Shown here piece by piece: positions 1 to 11,267 of a DNA stretch of 64,000 bases. The notes below the pieces were generated by a model. That model was not told where the DNA came from. It saw only the letters and a program-made list of their open reading frames with translations, and ran no database searches. Every line of letters begins with the position of its first letter. Within the stretch, counting starts at the first letter, position 1. The translations under genes and the position numbers were made by a program. Source of the stretch: Bombus terrestris. Lineage: Eukaryota > Arthropoda > Insecta > Hymenoptera > Apidae. The DNA lies in the NCBI RefSeq assembly GCF_910591885.1, contig NW_025963555.1:2108001-2172000 (forward strand), in the 5' to 3' direction.

Positions 1-324
1 TGTGCCAAACTGTTGGTTTGTGACACACCTTTACGCGTATCTCGCTCGCTGCGCTCGCTCGAAAACTATAGCCTAACCTAAAACCAATCCATCTTGCGTT
101 CATTATTCGATATGGTGGCGACATATTTCGAATTTGCGAACGTGTCGGATCGGTTGTGAGGTTGGACAGGATTTTTACGAGAGAGCGGAGCGAGCGAGCA
201 ACGATCACAATTTCCAAGCTATACATATACCTTATATTGCCTTGCATATAATTCGTGTTATTACCTAATTTTGTCAGACATTTCGGACATCACATTGCAC
301 TGTACGGTGCGGAAATAGTACTAT

Positions 325-746
325 TTATATGAAACTATTCATAAACTGTAAACATTTGTCAGTAGGCAATAGGATAAAGACTTCCGCCTCCTCGGGCTGG
401 TGCAAATATTTCAATGTCACCATGTGCCAAACCGTTGGATTGTGACACACCTCTCCGCGTCCCTCGCTCGCCATGCTCGCCCGAAAGCTGTAGCCCAACC
501 GAAAACCAATCCCTCTTGCGCTAGTCATTCGACATGGAGGCGACTTATTTCAAATTTGCGAACGTGTCGGATCGGTTGTGAGGTTGGACAGGATTTTTAC
601 GAGAGAGCGGAGCGAGCGAGCAACGATCACAATTTCCAAGCTATACATATACCTTATATTGCCTTGCATATAATTCGTGTTATTACCTAATTTTGTCAGA
701 CATTTCGGACATCACATTGCACTGTACGATGTGGAAGTAGTACTAC
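325..746 (+). repeat. Representative type B monomer
   Basis: Type B differs from type A over a block around the left arm. It reads CACCTCTCCGCGTCCCTCGC instead of CACCTTTACGCGTATCTCGC, has CCATG in the middle of the left arm, CCCAACCGAAAACC instead of CCTAACCTAAAACC, and TTAGTCATTCGACATGGAGG instead of TTCATTATTCGATATGGTGG (the first copy has CTAGTCATT). The right arm usually begins GAGAGAGCGG. The changes destroy the telomere-like motif and weaken the arm pairing. Further B copies begin at landmarks 2435, 12983, 18464, 18886, 24366, 29006, 31115, 33646, 37021, 40818, 42085, 50099, 51366 and 57693. They are scattered singly among A types, apart from the tandem pair at 18464/18886. Confidence 0.9.
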
Positions 747-748
747 TT
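735..748. repeat. Doubly changed palindrome AAGTAGTACTACTT
   Basis: Both arms differ from the common form at symmetric positions, so the 14-bp sequence remains a perfect palindrome. The same form occurs at 2845-2858, 13393-13406 and 34056-34069. At about 37435 one outer base is lost but the inner GTAGTACTAC remains. Confidence 0.9.
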
Positions 749-1578
749 ATGTGAAACTATTCATAAACCGTAAACATTTGTCAGTAGGCAATAGGACAAA
801 CACTTCCGGCTCCTCGGGCTGGTGCGAATATTTCAATGTCCATATGTGCCAAACCGTTGGTTTGTGACACACCTTTACTCGTATCTCGCTCGCTGCGCTC
901 GCTCAAAAGCTATAGCCTAACCTAAAACCAATCCATCTTGCGTTCATTATTCGATATTGTGGCGACATATTTCAAATTTGGGAACGTGTCGGATCGGATG
1001 TGAGGTTGGACTAAATTTTTACGAGCGAGCGGAGCGAGCGAGCAACGGTCACAATTTTCAAGCTATACATATACCTTATATCGCCTTGCATATATTTCGT
1101 GTTACTACCTTATTTTGTCAGCCATTTCGGACATCACATTGCACTGTAGTATGTGGAAATAGTACTATTTATGTGAAACTATTCATAAACCGTAAACATT
1201 TGTCAGTAGGCAATAGGATAAAGACTTCCGGCTCCTCGGGCTGGTGCGAATATTTCAATGTCCATATGTGCCAAACCGTTGGTTTGTGACACACCTTTAC
1301 TCGTATCTCGCTCGCTGCGCTCGCTCAAAAGCTATAGCCTAACCTAAAACCAATCCATCTTGCGTTCATTATTCGATATTGTGGCGACATATTTCAAATT
1401 TGGGAACGTGTCGGATCGGATGTGAGGTTGGACTAAATTTTTACGAGCGAGCGGAGCGAGCGAGCAACGGTCACAATTTCCAAGCTATACATATACCTTA
1501 TATCGCCTTGCACATATTTCGTGTTACTACCTTATTTTGTCAGCCATTTCGGACATCACATTGCACTGTAGTATGTGG

Positions 1579-1592
1579 AAATAGTACTATTT
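1579..1592. repeat. 14-bp perfect palindrome AAATAGTACTATTT
   Basis: AAATAGTACTATTT equals its own reverse complement. It recurs once per monomer at the same position in a large share of copies. Other copies have one arm altered (AAATAGTACTACTT, AAGTAGTACTATTT or AACTAGTACTATTT). A dyad of this size could be a binding site for a dimeric protein, but no known motif is recognised. Confidence 0.9.
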
Positions 1593-1611
1593 ATGTGAAA
1601 CTATTCATAAA
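1590..1611. repeat. Short inverted repeat TTTATG / CATAAA
   Basis: TTTATG (1590-1595) and CATAAA (1606-1611) are exact reverse complements around a 10-base spacer. The element overlaps the end of the 14-bp palindrome, giving two adjacent dyads per monomer. Copies with TTTATATG in place of TTTATGTG lose the 6-bp match at one position. Confidence 0.75.
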
Positions 1612-1728
1612 CTGTAAACATTTGTCAGTAGGCAATAGGATAAAGACTTCCGGCTCCTCGGGCTGGTGCGAATATTTCAATGTCCATATGTGCCAAACCG
1701 TTGGTTTGTGACACACCTTTACGCGTAT

Positions 1729-1886
1729 CTCGCTCGCTGCGCTCGCTCGAAAACTATAGCCTAACCTAAAACCAATCCATCTTGCGTTCATTATTCGATA
1801 TTGTGGCGACATATTTCAAATTTGGGAACGTGTCGGATCGGATGTGAGGTTGGACTAAATTTTTACGAGCGAGCGGAGCGAGCGAG
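1729..1886. repeat. GC-rich inverted-repeat arms, representative monomer
   Basis: The left arm (1729-1749) and right arm (1866-1886) are 21-bp reverse complements with a single mismatch (G at 1739 faces G at 1876). They enclose 116 bp. Both arms are built from the tetranucleotide GCTC/GAGC. A single strand, or a transcript, could fold into a long-stem hairpin with a large loop, and duplex DNA could in principle extrude a cruciform. The pair is present in most type A monomers, with recurrent variants: CTACG in the left arm, GAGAGAGCGG in the right arm, and a degenerate left arm in type B. Function is unknown. Confidence 0.85.
1760..1769 (-). repeat. Telomere-like motif CCTAACCTAA
   Basis: Two units of CCTAA, the complement of the insect-type TTAGG telomere repeat, lie just after the left arm in most non-B monomers. 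Type B copies have CCCAACCGAA and lack it. Ten bases is short enough to be coincidental, so a telomeric origin is only a suggestion. Confidence 0.45.
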
Positions 1887-2856
1887 CAACGGTCACAATT
1901 TCCAAGCTATACATATACCTTATATCGCCTTGCATATATTTCGTGTTACTACCTTATTTTGTCAGCCATTTCGGACATCACATTGCACTGTAGTATGTGG
2001 AACTAGTACTATTTATGTGAAACTATTCATAAACTGTAAACATTTGTCAGTAGGCAATAGGATAAAGACTTCCGGCTCCTCGGGCTGGTGCGAATATTTC
2101 AATGTCCATATGTGCCAAACCGTTGGTTTGTGACACACCTTAACGCGTATCTCGCTCGCTGCGCTCGCTCGAAAACTATAGCCTAACCTAAAACCAATCC
2201 AAATTGCGTTCATTATTCGATATGGTGGCGACATATTTCAAATTTGGGAACGTGTCGGATCGGATGTGAGGTTGGACTAAATTTTTACGAGCGAGCGGAG
2301 CGAGCGAGCAACGGTCACAATTTCCAAGCTATACATATACCTTAGATTGCCTTCCATATAATTCGTATTATTACCTAATTTTGTCAGACATTTCGGACAT
2401 CACATTGCACTGTACGATGTGGAAATAGTACCATTTATATGAAACTATTCATAAACTGTAAACATTTGTCAGTAGGCAATAGGATAAAGACTTCCGCCTC
2501 CTCGGGCTGGTGCAAATATTTCAATGTCACCATGTACCAAACCGTTGGATTGTGACACACCTCTCCGCGTCCCTCGCTCGCCATGCTCGCTCGAAAGCTG
2601 TAGCCTAACCTAAAACCAATCCCTCTTGCGTTAGTCATTCGACATGGAGGCGACTTATTTCAAATTTGCGAACGTGTTGGATCGGTTGTGAGGTTGGACA
2701 GGATTTTTACGAGAGGGCGGAGCGAGCGAGCAACGATCACAATTTCCAAGCTATACATATACCTTATATTGCCTTGCATATAATTCGTGTTATTACCTAA
2801 TTTTGTCAGACATTTCGGACATCACATTGCACTGTACGATGTGGAAGTAGTACTAC

Positions 2857-5388
2857 TTATGTGAAACTATTCATAAACCGTAAACATTTGTCAGTAGGCA
2901 ATAGGACAAAGACTTCCGGCTCCTCGGGCTGGTGCGAATATTTCAATGTCCGTATGTGCCAAACCGTTGGTTTTTGACACACCTTTACGCGTATCTCGCT
3001 CGCTGCGCTCGCTCGAAAACTATAGCCTAACCTAAAACCAATCCATCTTCCGTTCATTATTCGATATGGTGGCGACATATTTCAAATTTGGGAACGTGTC
3101 GGATCGGATGTGAGTTTGGACTAAATTTTTACGAGCGAGCGGAGCGAGCGAGCGACGATCACAATTTGCAAGCCATACACATACCTTATATTGCCTTGCA
3201 TATATTTCGTGTTATTACCTAATTTTGTCAGACATTTCGGACATCACATTGCACTGTGGTATGTGGAAATAGTACTATTTATGTGAAGCTATTCATAAAC
3301 CGTAAACATTTGTCAGTAGGCAATAGGATAAAGACTTCCGGCTCATCGGGCTGGTGCGAATATTTCAATGTCCATATGTGCCAAACCGTTGGTTTGTGAC
3401 ACACCTTAACGCGTATCTCGCTCGCTGCGCTCGCTCGAAAACTATAGCCTAACCTAAAACCAATCCCAATTGCGTTCATTATTCGATATGGTGGCGACAT
3501 ATTTCAAATTTGGGAACGTGTCGGATCGGATGTGAGGTTGGACTAAATTTTTACGAGCGAGCGGAGCGAGCGAGCAACGATCACAATTTCCAAGCTATAC
3601 ATATACCTTATATTGCCTTGCATATATTTCGTGTTACTACCTTATTTTGTCAGCCATTTCGGACATCACATTGCACTGTAGTATGTGGAAATAGTACTAT
3701 TTATGTGAAATTATTCATAAACTGTAAACATTTGTCAGTAGGCAATAGGACAAAGACTTCCGGCTCCTCGGGCTGGTGCGAATATTTCAATGTCCGTATG
3801 TGCCAAACCGTTGGTTTTTGACACACCTTTACGCGTATCTCGCTCGCTGCGCTCGCTCGAAAACTATAGCCTAACCTAAAACCAATCCATCTTGCGTTCA
3901 TTATTCGATATTGTGGCGACATATTTCAAATTTGGGAACGTGTCGGATCGGATGTGAGGTTGGACTAAATTTTTACGAGCGAGCGGAGCGAGCGAGCAAC
4001 GGTCACAATTTCCAAGCTATACATATACCTTATATCGCCTTGCATATATTTCGTGTTACTACCTTATTTTGTCAGCCATTTCGGACATCACATTGCACTG
4101 TAGTATGTGGAAGTAGTACTATTTATGTGAAACTATTCATAAACCGTAAACATTTGTCAGTAGGCAATAGGACAAAGACTTCCGGCTCCTCGGGCTGGTG
4201 CGAATATTTCAATGTCCGTATGTGCCAAACCGTTGGTTTGTGACACACCTTTACGCGTATCTCGCTCGCTGCGCTCGCTCGAAAACTATAGCCTAACCTA
4301 AAACCAATCCATCTTCCGTTCATTATTCGATATGGTGGCGACATATTTCAAATTTGGGAACGTGTCGGATCGGATGTGAGTTTGGACTAAATTTTTACGA
4401 GCGAGCGGAGCGAGCGAGCAACGATCACAATTTGCAAGCCATACACATACCTTATATTGCCTTGCATATATTTCGTGTTATTACCTAATTTTGTCAGACA
4501 TTTCGGACATCACATTGCACTGTGGTATGTGGAAATAGTACTATTTATGTGAAGCTATTCATAAACCGTAAACATTTGTCAGTAGGCAATAGGATAATGA
4601 CTTCCGGCTCCTCGGGCTGGTGCGAATATTTCAATGTCCATATGTGCCAAACCGTTGGTTTGTGACACACCTTAACGCGTATCTCGCTCGCTGCGCTCGC
4701 TCGAAAACTATAGCCTAACCTAAAACCAATCCCAATTGCGTTCATTATTCGATGTGGTGGCGACATATTTCAAATTTGGGAACGTGTCGGATCGGATGTG
4801 AGGTTGGACTAAATTTTTACGAGCGAGCGGAGCGAGCGAGCAACGATCACAATTTCCAAGCTATACATATACCTTATATTGCCTTGCATATATTTCGTGT
4901 TACTACCTTATTTTGTCAGCCATTTCGGACATCACATTGCACTGTAGTATGTGGAAATAGTACTATTTATGTGAAATTATTCATAAACTGTAAACATTTG
5001 TCAGTAGGCAATAGGACAAAGACTTCCGGCTCCTCGGGCTGGTGCGAATATTTCAATGTCCGTATGTGCCAAACCGTTGGTTTTTGACACACCTTTACGC
5101 GTATCTCGCTCGCTGCGCTCGCTCGAAAACTATAGCCTAACCTAAAACCAATCCATCTTGCGTTCATTATTCGATATTGTGGCGACATATTTCAAATTTG
5201 GGAACGTGTCGGATCGGATGTGAGGTTGGACTAAATTTTTACGAGCGAGCGGAGCGAGCGAGCAACGGTCACAATTTCCAAGCTATACATATACCTTATA
5301 TCGCCTTGCATATATTTCGTGTTACTACCTTATTTTGTCAGCCATTTCGGACATCACATTGCACTGTAGTATGTGGAACTAGTACTAT
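2857..5388 (+). repeat. Trimer higher-order repeat, 1266 bp x 2
   Basis: Monomers at 2857, 3279 and 3701 match those at 4123, 4545 and 4967 in order, at a spacing of exactly 1266 bp. Shared diagnostic changes include CATCTTCCGTTC near 3048 and 4314, GTGAGTTTGGACT near 3111 and 4377, TTTGCAAGCCATACACA, and CCAATCCCAATTGCG near 3462 and 4728. Only scattered single-base differences separate the two copies, for example GCGAGCGACG versus GCGAGCAACG near 3150 and 4416. This looks like a recent tandem duplication of a three-monomer block. Confidence 0.85.
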
Positions 5389-7498
5389 TTATGTGAAACT
5401 ATTCATAAACTGTAAACATTTGTCAGTAGGCAATAGGATAAAGACTTCCGGCTCCTCGGGCTGGTGCGAATATTTCAATGTCCATATGTGCCAAACCGTT
5501 GGTTTGTGACACACCTTAACGCGTATCTCGCTCGCTGCGCTCGCTCGAAAACTATAGCCTAACCTAAAACCAATCCCAATTGCGTTCATTATTCGATATG
5601 GTGGCGACATATTTCAAATTTGGGAACGTGTCGGATCGGATGTGAGGTTGGACTAAATTTTTACGAGCGAGCGGAGCGAGCGAGCAACGATCACAATTTC
5701 CAAGCTATACATATACCTTATATTGCCTTGCATATATTTCGTGTTACTACCTTATTTTGTCAGCCATTTCGGACATCACATTGCACTGTAGTATGTGGAA
5801 ATAGTACTATTTATGTGAAATTATTCATAAACTGTAAACATTTGTCAGTAGGCAATAGGACAAAGACTTCCGGCTCCTCGGGCTGGTGCGAATATTTCAA
5901 TGTCCGTATGTGCCAAACCGTTGGTTTGTGACACACCTTTACGCGTATCTCGCTCGCTGCGCTCGCTCGAAAACTATAGCCTAACCTAAAACCAATCCAT
6001 CTTGCGTTCATTATTCGATATTGTGGCGACATATTTCAAATTTGGGAACGTGTCGGATCGGATGTGAGGTTGGACTAAATTTTTACGAGCGAGCGGAGCG
6101 AGCGAGCAACGGTCACAATTTCCAAGCTATACATATACCTTATATCGCCTTGCATATATTTCGTGTTACTACCTTATTTTGTCAGCCATTTCGGACATCA
6201 CATTGCACTGTAGTATGTGGAACTAGTACTATTTATGTGAAACTATTCATAAACTGTAAACATTTGTCAGTAGGCAATAGGATAAAGACTTCCGGCTCCT
6301 CGGGCTGGTGCGAATATTTCAATGTCCATATGTGCCAAACCGTTGGTTTGTGACACACCTTAACGCGTATCTCGCTCGCTGCGCTCGCTCGAAAACTATA
6401 GCCTAACCTAACACCAATCCCAATTGCGTTCATTATTCGATATGGTGGCGACATATTTCAAATTTGGGAACGTGTCGGATCGGATGTGAGGTTGGACTAA
6501 ATTTTTACGAGCGAGCGGAGCGAGCGAGCAACGATCACAATTTCCAAGCTATACATATACCTTATATTGCCTTGCATATATTTCGTGTTACTACCTTATT
6601 TTGTCAGCCATTTCGGACATCACATTGCAGTGTGGTATGTGGAAATAGTACTATTTATGTGAAATTATTCATAAACTGTAAACATTTGTCAGTAGGCAAT
6701 AGGACAAAGACTTCCGGCTCCTCGGGCTGGTGCGAATATTTCAATGTCCGTATGTGCCAAACCGTTGGTTTTTGACACACCTTTACGCGTATCTCGCTCG
6801 CTGCGCTCGCTCGAAAACTATAGCCTAACCTAAAACCAATCCATCTTGCGTTCATTATTCGATATTGTGGCGACATATTTCAAATTTGGGAACGTGTCGG
6901 ATCGGATGTGAGGTTGGACTAAATTTTTACGAGCGAGCGGAGCGAGCGAGCAACGGTCACAATTTCCAAGCTATACATATACATTATATCGCCTTGCATA
7001 TATTTCGTGTTACTACCTTATTTTGTCAGCCATTTCGGACATCACATTGCACTGTAGTATGTGGAACTAGTACTATTTATGTGAAACTATTCATAAACTG
7101 TAAACATTTGTCAGTAGGCAATAGGATAAAGACTTCCGGCTCCTCGGGCTGGTGCGAATATTTCAATGTCCATATGTGCCAAACCGTTGGTTTGTGACAC
7201 ACCTTAACGCGTATCTCGCTCGCTGCGCTCGCTCGAAAACTATAGCCTAACCTAAAACCAATCCCAATTGCGTTCATTATTCGATATGGTGGCGACATAT
7301 TTCAAATTTGGGAACGTGTCGGATCGGATGTGAGGTTGGACTAAATTTTTACGAGCGAGCGGAGCGAGCGAGCAACGATCACAATTTCCAAGCTATACAT
7401 ATACCTTATATTGCCTTGCATATATTTCGTGTTACTACCTTATTTTGTCAGCCATTTCGGACATCACATTGCACTGTAGTATGTGGAAATAGTACTAT
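4967..7498 (+). repeat. Dimer higher-order repeat, 844 bp x 3
   Basis: Two monomer variants alternate strictly. One has ATTATTCATAAACTG plus CATCTTGCGTTC and the form GATATTGTGG. The other has ACTATTCATAAACTG plus CCCAATTGCGTTC and GATATGGTGG. Units begin at 4967, 5811 and 6655 and are each exactly 844 bp. The pattern overlaps the end of the trimer block and decays after about 7.5 kb, where the monomer at 7921 breaks the alternation. A private change such as ACACCAATCC near 6412 marks a single copy. Confidence 0.85.
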
Positions 7499-8314
7499 TT
7501 ATGTGAAATTATTCGTAAACTGTAAACATTTGTCAGTAGGCAATAGGACAAAGACTTCCGGCTCCTCGGGCTGGTGCGAATATTTCAATGTCCGTATGTG
7601 CCAAACCGTTGGTTTTTGACACACCTTTACGCGTATCTCGCTCGCTGCGCTCGCTCGAAAACTATAGCCTAACCTAAAACCAATCCATCTTGCGTTCATT
7701 ATTCGATATTGTGGCGACATATTTCAAATTTGGGAACGTGTCGGATCGGATGTGAGGTTGGACTAAATTTTTACGAGCGAGCGGAGCGAGCGAGCAACGG
7801 TCACAATTTCCAAGCTATACATATACCTTATATCGCCTTGCATATATTTCGTGTTACTACCTTATTTTGTCAGCCATTTCGGACATCACATTGCACTGTA
7901 GTATGTGGAACTAGTACTATTTATGTGAAACTATTCATAAACTGTAAACATTTGTCAGTAGGCAATAGGACAAAGACTTCCGGCTCCTCGGGCTGGTGCG
8001 AATATTTCAATGTCCGTATGTGCCAAACCGTTGGTTTTTGACACACCTTTACGCGTATCTCGCTCGCTGCGCTCGCTCGAAAACTATAGCCTAACCTAAA
8101 ACCAATCCATCTTGCGTTCATTATTCGATATTGTGGCGACATATTTCAAATTTGGGAACGTGTCGGATCGGATGTGAGGTTGGACTAAATTTTTACGAGC
8201 GAGCGGAGCGAGCGAGCAACGGTCACAATTTCCAAGCTATACATATACCTTATATTGCCTTGCATATATTTCGTGTTACTACCTTATTTTGTCAGCCATT
8301 TCGGACATCACATT

Positions 8315-10138
8315 GCACTGTAGTATGTGGAAATAGTACTATTTATGTGAAATTATTCATAAACTGTAAACATTTGTCAGTAGGCAATAGGACAAAGACT
8401 TCCGGCTCCTCGGGCTGGTGCGAATATTTCAATGTCCGTATGTGCCAAACCGTTGGTTTTTGACACACCTTTACGCGTATCTCGCTCGCTGCGCTCGCTC
8501 GAAAACTATAGCCTAACCTAAAACCAATCCATCTTGCGTTCATTATTCGATATTGTGGCGACATATTTCAAATTTGGGAACGTGTCGGATCGGATGTGAG
8601 GTTGGACTAAATTTTTACGAGCGAGCGGAGCGAGCGAGCAACGGTCACAATTTCCAAGCTATACATATACCTTATATCGCCTTGCATATATTTCGTGTTA
8701 CTACCTTATTTTGTCAGCCATTTCGGACATCACATTGCACTGTAGTATGTGGAACTAGTACTATTTATGTGAAACTATTCATAAACTGTAAACATTTGTC
8801 AGTAGGCAATAGGATAAAGACTTCCGGCTCCTCGGGCTGGTGCGAATATTTCAATGTCCATATGTGCCAAACCGTTGGTTTGTGACACACCTTTACTCGT
8901 ATCTCGCTCGCTGCGCTCGCTCAAAAGCTATAGCCTAACCTAAAACCAATCCATCTTGCGTTCATTATACGATATGGTGGCGACATATTTCGAATTTGCG
9001 AACGTATCGGAACGGTTGTGAGGTTGGACTAGATTTTTACGAGCGAGCGGAGCGAGCGAGCAACGATCACAATTTCCAAGCTATACATATACCTTATATT
9101 GCCTTGCATATAATTCGTGTTATTACCTAATTTTGTCAGACATTTCGGACATCACATTGCACTGTACGATATGGAAATAGTACTACTTATGTGAAACTAT
9201 TCATAAACCGTAAACATTTGTCAGTAGGCAATAGGACAAAGACTTCCGGCTCCTCGGGCTGGTGCGAATATTTCAATGTCCGTATGTGCCAAGCCGTTGA
9301 TTTTGACACACCTTTACGCGTATCTGGCTCGCTGCGCTCGCTCGAAAACTATAGCCTAACCTAAAACCAATCCATCTTGCGTTCATTATTCGATATGGTG
9401 GCGACATATTTCGAATTTGCGAACGTGTCGGATCGGTTGTGAGGTTGGACAGGATTTCTACGAGCGAGCGGAGCGAGCGAGCAACGATCACAATTTGCAA
9501 GCCATACACATACCTTATATTGCCTTGCATATATTTCGTGTTATTACCTAATTTTGTCAGACATTTCGGACATCACATTGCACTGTACTATGTGGAAATA
9601 GTACTATTTATATGAAACTATTCATAAACTGTAAACATTTGTCAGTAGGCAATAGGATAAACACTTCCGGCTCCTCGGGCTGGTGCGAATATTTCAATGT
9701 CCGTATGTGCCAAACCGTTGGTTTGTGACACACCTTTACGCGTATCTCGCTCGCTGCGCTCGCTCGAAAACTATAGCCTAACCTAAAACCAATCCATCTT
9801 GCGTTCATTATTCGATATGGTGGCGACATATTTCGAATTTGCGAACGTGTCGGATCGGTTGTGAGGTTGGACAGGATTTTTACGAGAGAGCGGAGCGAGC
9901 GAGCAACGATCACAATTTCCAAGCTATACATATACCTTATATTTCCTTGCATATAATTCGTGTTATTACCTAATTTTGTCAGACATTTCGGACATCACAT
10001 TGCACTGTACGGTGCGGAAATAGTACTATTTATATGAAACTATTCATAAACTTTAAACATTTGTCAGTAGGCAATAGGATAAAGACTTCCGCCTCCTCGG
10101 GCTGGTGCAAATATTTCAATGTCACCATGTGCCAAACC
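8315..10138 (+). repeat. Segment duplicated 2953 bp downstream (copy 1)
   Basis: This stretch of about 1.8 kb matches 11268-13091 at a constant offset of 2953 bp, seven monomers minus one base. Shared rare changes include CATTATACGATATGG, GTATCGGAACGG, the single-base-short CCAAGCCGTTGATTTT near 9290, TATCTGGCTCGC near 9320, and ATTTCTACGAGC near 9455. The match ends at about 10138: copy 1 continues as type A (GTTTGTGACACACCTTAACG) while copy 2 continues as type B (GATTGTGACACACCTCTCC). Boundaries were set by eye and may be off by tens of bases. Confidence 0.8.
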
Positions 10139-11267
10139 GTTGGTTTGTGACACACCTTAACGCGTATCTCGCTCGCTGCGCTCGCTCGAAAACTATAGCC
10201 TAACCTAAAACCAATCCCAATTGCGTTCATTATTCGATATGGTGGCGACATATTTCAAATTTGGGAACGTGTCGGATCGGATGTGAGGTTGGACTAAATT
10301 TTTACGAGCGAGCGGAGCGAGCGAGCAACGATCACAATTTCCATGCTATACATATACCTTATATTGCCTTGCATATATTTCGTGTTATTACCTTATTTTG
10401 TCAGCCATTTCGGACATCACATTGCACTGTAGTATGTGGAAATAGTACTATTTATGTGAAATTATTCGTAAACTGTAAACATTTGTCAGTAGGCAATAGG
10501 ACAAAGACTTCCGGCTCCTCGGGCTGGTGCGAATATTTCAATGTCCGTATGTGCCAAACCGTTGGTTTTTGACACACCTTTACGCGTATCTCGCTCGCTG
10601 CGCTCGCTCGAAAACTATAGCCTAACCTAAAACCAATCCATCTTGCGTTCATTATTCGATATTGTGGCGACATATTTCAAATTTGGGAACGTGTCGGATC
10701 GGATGTGAGGTTGGACTAAATTTTTACGAGCGAGCGGAGCGAGCGAGCAACGGTCACAATTTCCAAGCTATACATATACCTTATATCGCCTTGCATATAT
10801 TTCGTGTTACTACCTTATTTTGTCAGCCATTTCGGACATCACATTGCACTGTAGTATGTGGAAATAGTACTATTTATGTGAAACTATTCATAAACTGTAA
10901 ACATTTGTCAGTAGGCAATAGGATAAAGACTTCCGGCTCCTCGGGCTGGTGCGAATATTTCAATGTCCATATGTGCCAAACCGTTGGTTTGTGACACACC
11001 TTAACGCGTATCTCGCTCGCTGCGCTCGCTCGAAAACTATAGCCTAACCTAAAACCAATCCCAATTGCGTTCATTATTCGATATGGTGGCGACATATTTC
11101 AAATTTGGGAACGTGTCGGATCGGATGTGAGGTTGGACTAAATTTTTACGAGCGAGCGGAGCGAGCGAGCAACGATCACAATTTCCAAGCTATACATATA
11201 CCTTATATTGCCTTGCATATATTTCGTGTTACTACCTTATTTTGTCAGCCATTTCGGACATCACATT

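Larger units (their letters stand above)
1591..2012 (+). repeat. Representative type A monomer (422 bp)
   Basis: This copy shows the majority layout. In order it holds TTATGTGAAACTATTCATAAA, a region with CTCCTCGGGCTGGTGCGAAT, TGTGCCAAACCGTTGG, the left GC-rich arm (1729-1749), CCTAACCTAA (1760-1769), ATTCGATATTGTGGCGACAT, CGTGTCGGATCGGATGTGAG, the right GC-rich arm (1866-1886), TACATATACCTTATATCGCC, and CATTTCGGACATCACATTGC. The choice of start is arbitrary because the array is circularly equivalent. I counted 26 CpG dinucleotides by eye, ten of them in the two arms. Type A copies vary at linked sites, for example TTCCAAGCTATACATA versus TTGCAAGCCATACACA, and TTATTTTGTCAGCCA versus TAATTTTGTCAGACA. 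Confidence 0.95.

Noticed and set aside
1645..1665. CENP-B box-like sequence in the CTTCCGGCTCCTCGGGC region (N-TTCG-N4-A-N2-CGGG-N pattern)
   Set aside because: It matches 7 of the 9 core positions. For a 422-bp unit read on both strands about one such match is expected by chance, so it is not evidence of a CENP-B site.
1866..1886. GAGC tetranucleotide arms resembling a parvovirus-type Rep-binding element
   Set aside because: The likeness is to a simple GAGC repeat only. No viral gene, terminal hairpin or other viral feature is present in the window.
1591..2012. Hammerhead ribozyme, as found in some animal satellites
   Set aside because: The conserved CTGANGA core was not found on either strand of the representative monomer. 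The nearest string, CTGACAA on the minus strand, lacks a key base and has no suitable partner segments.
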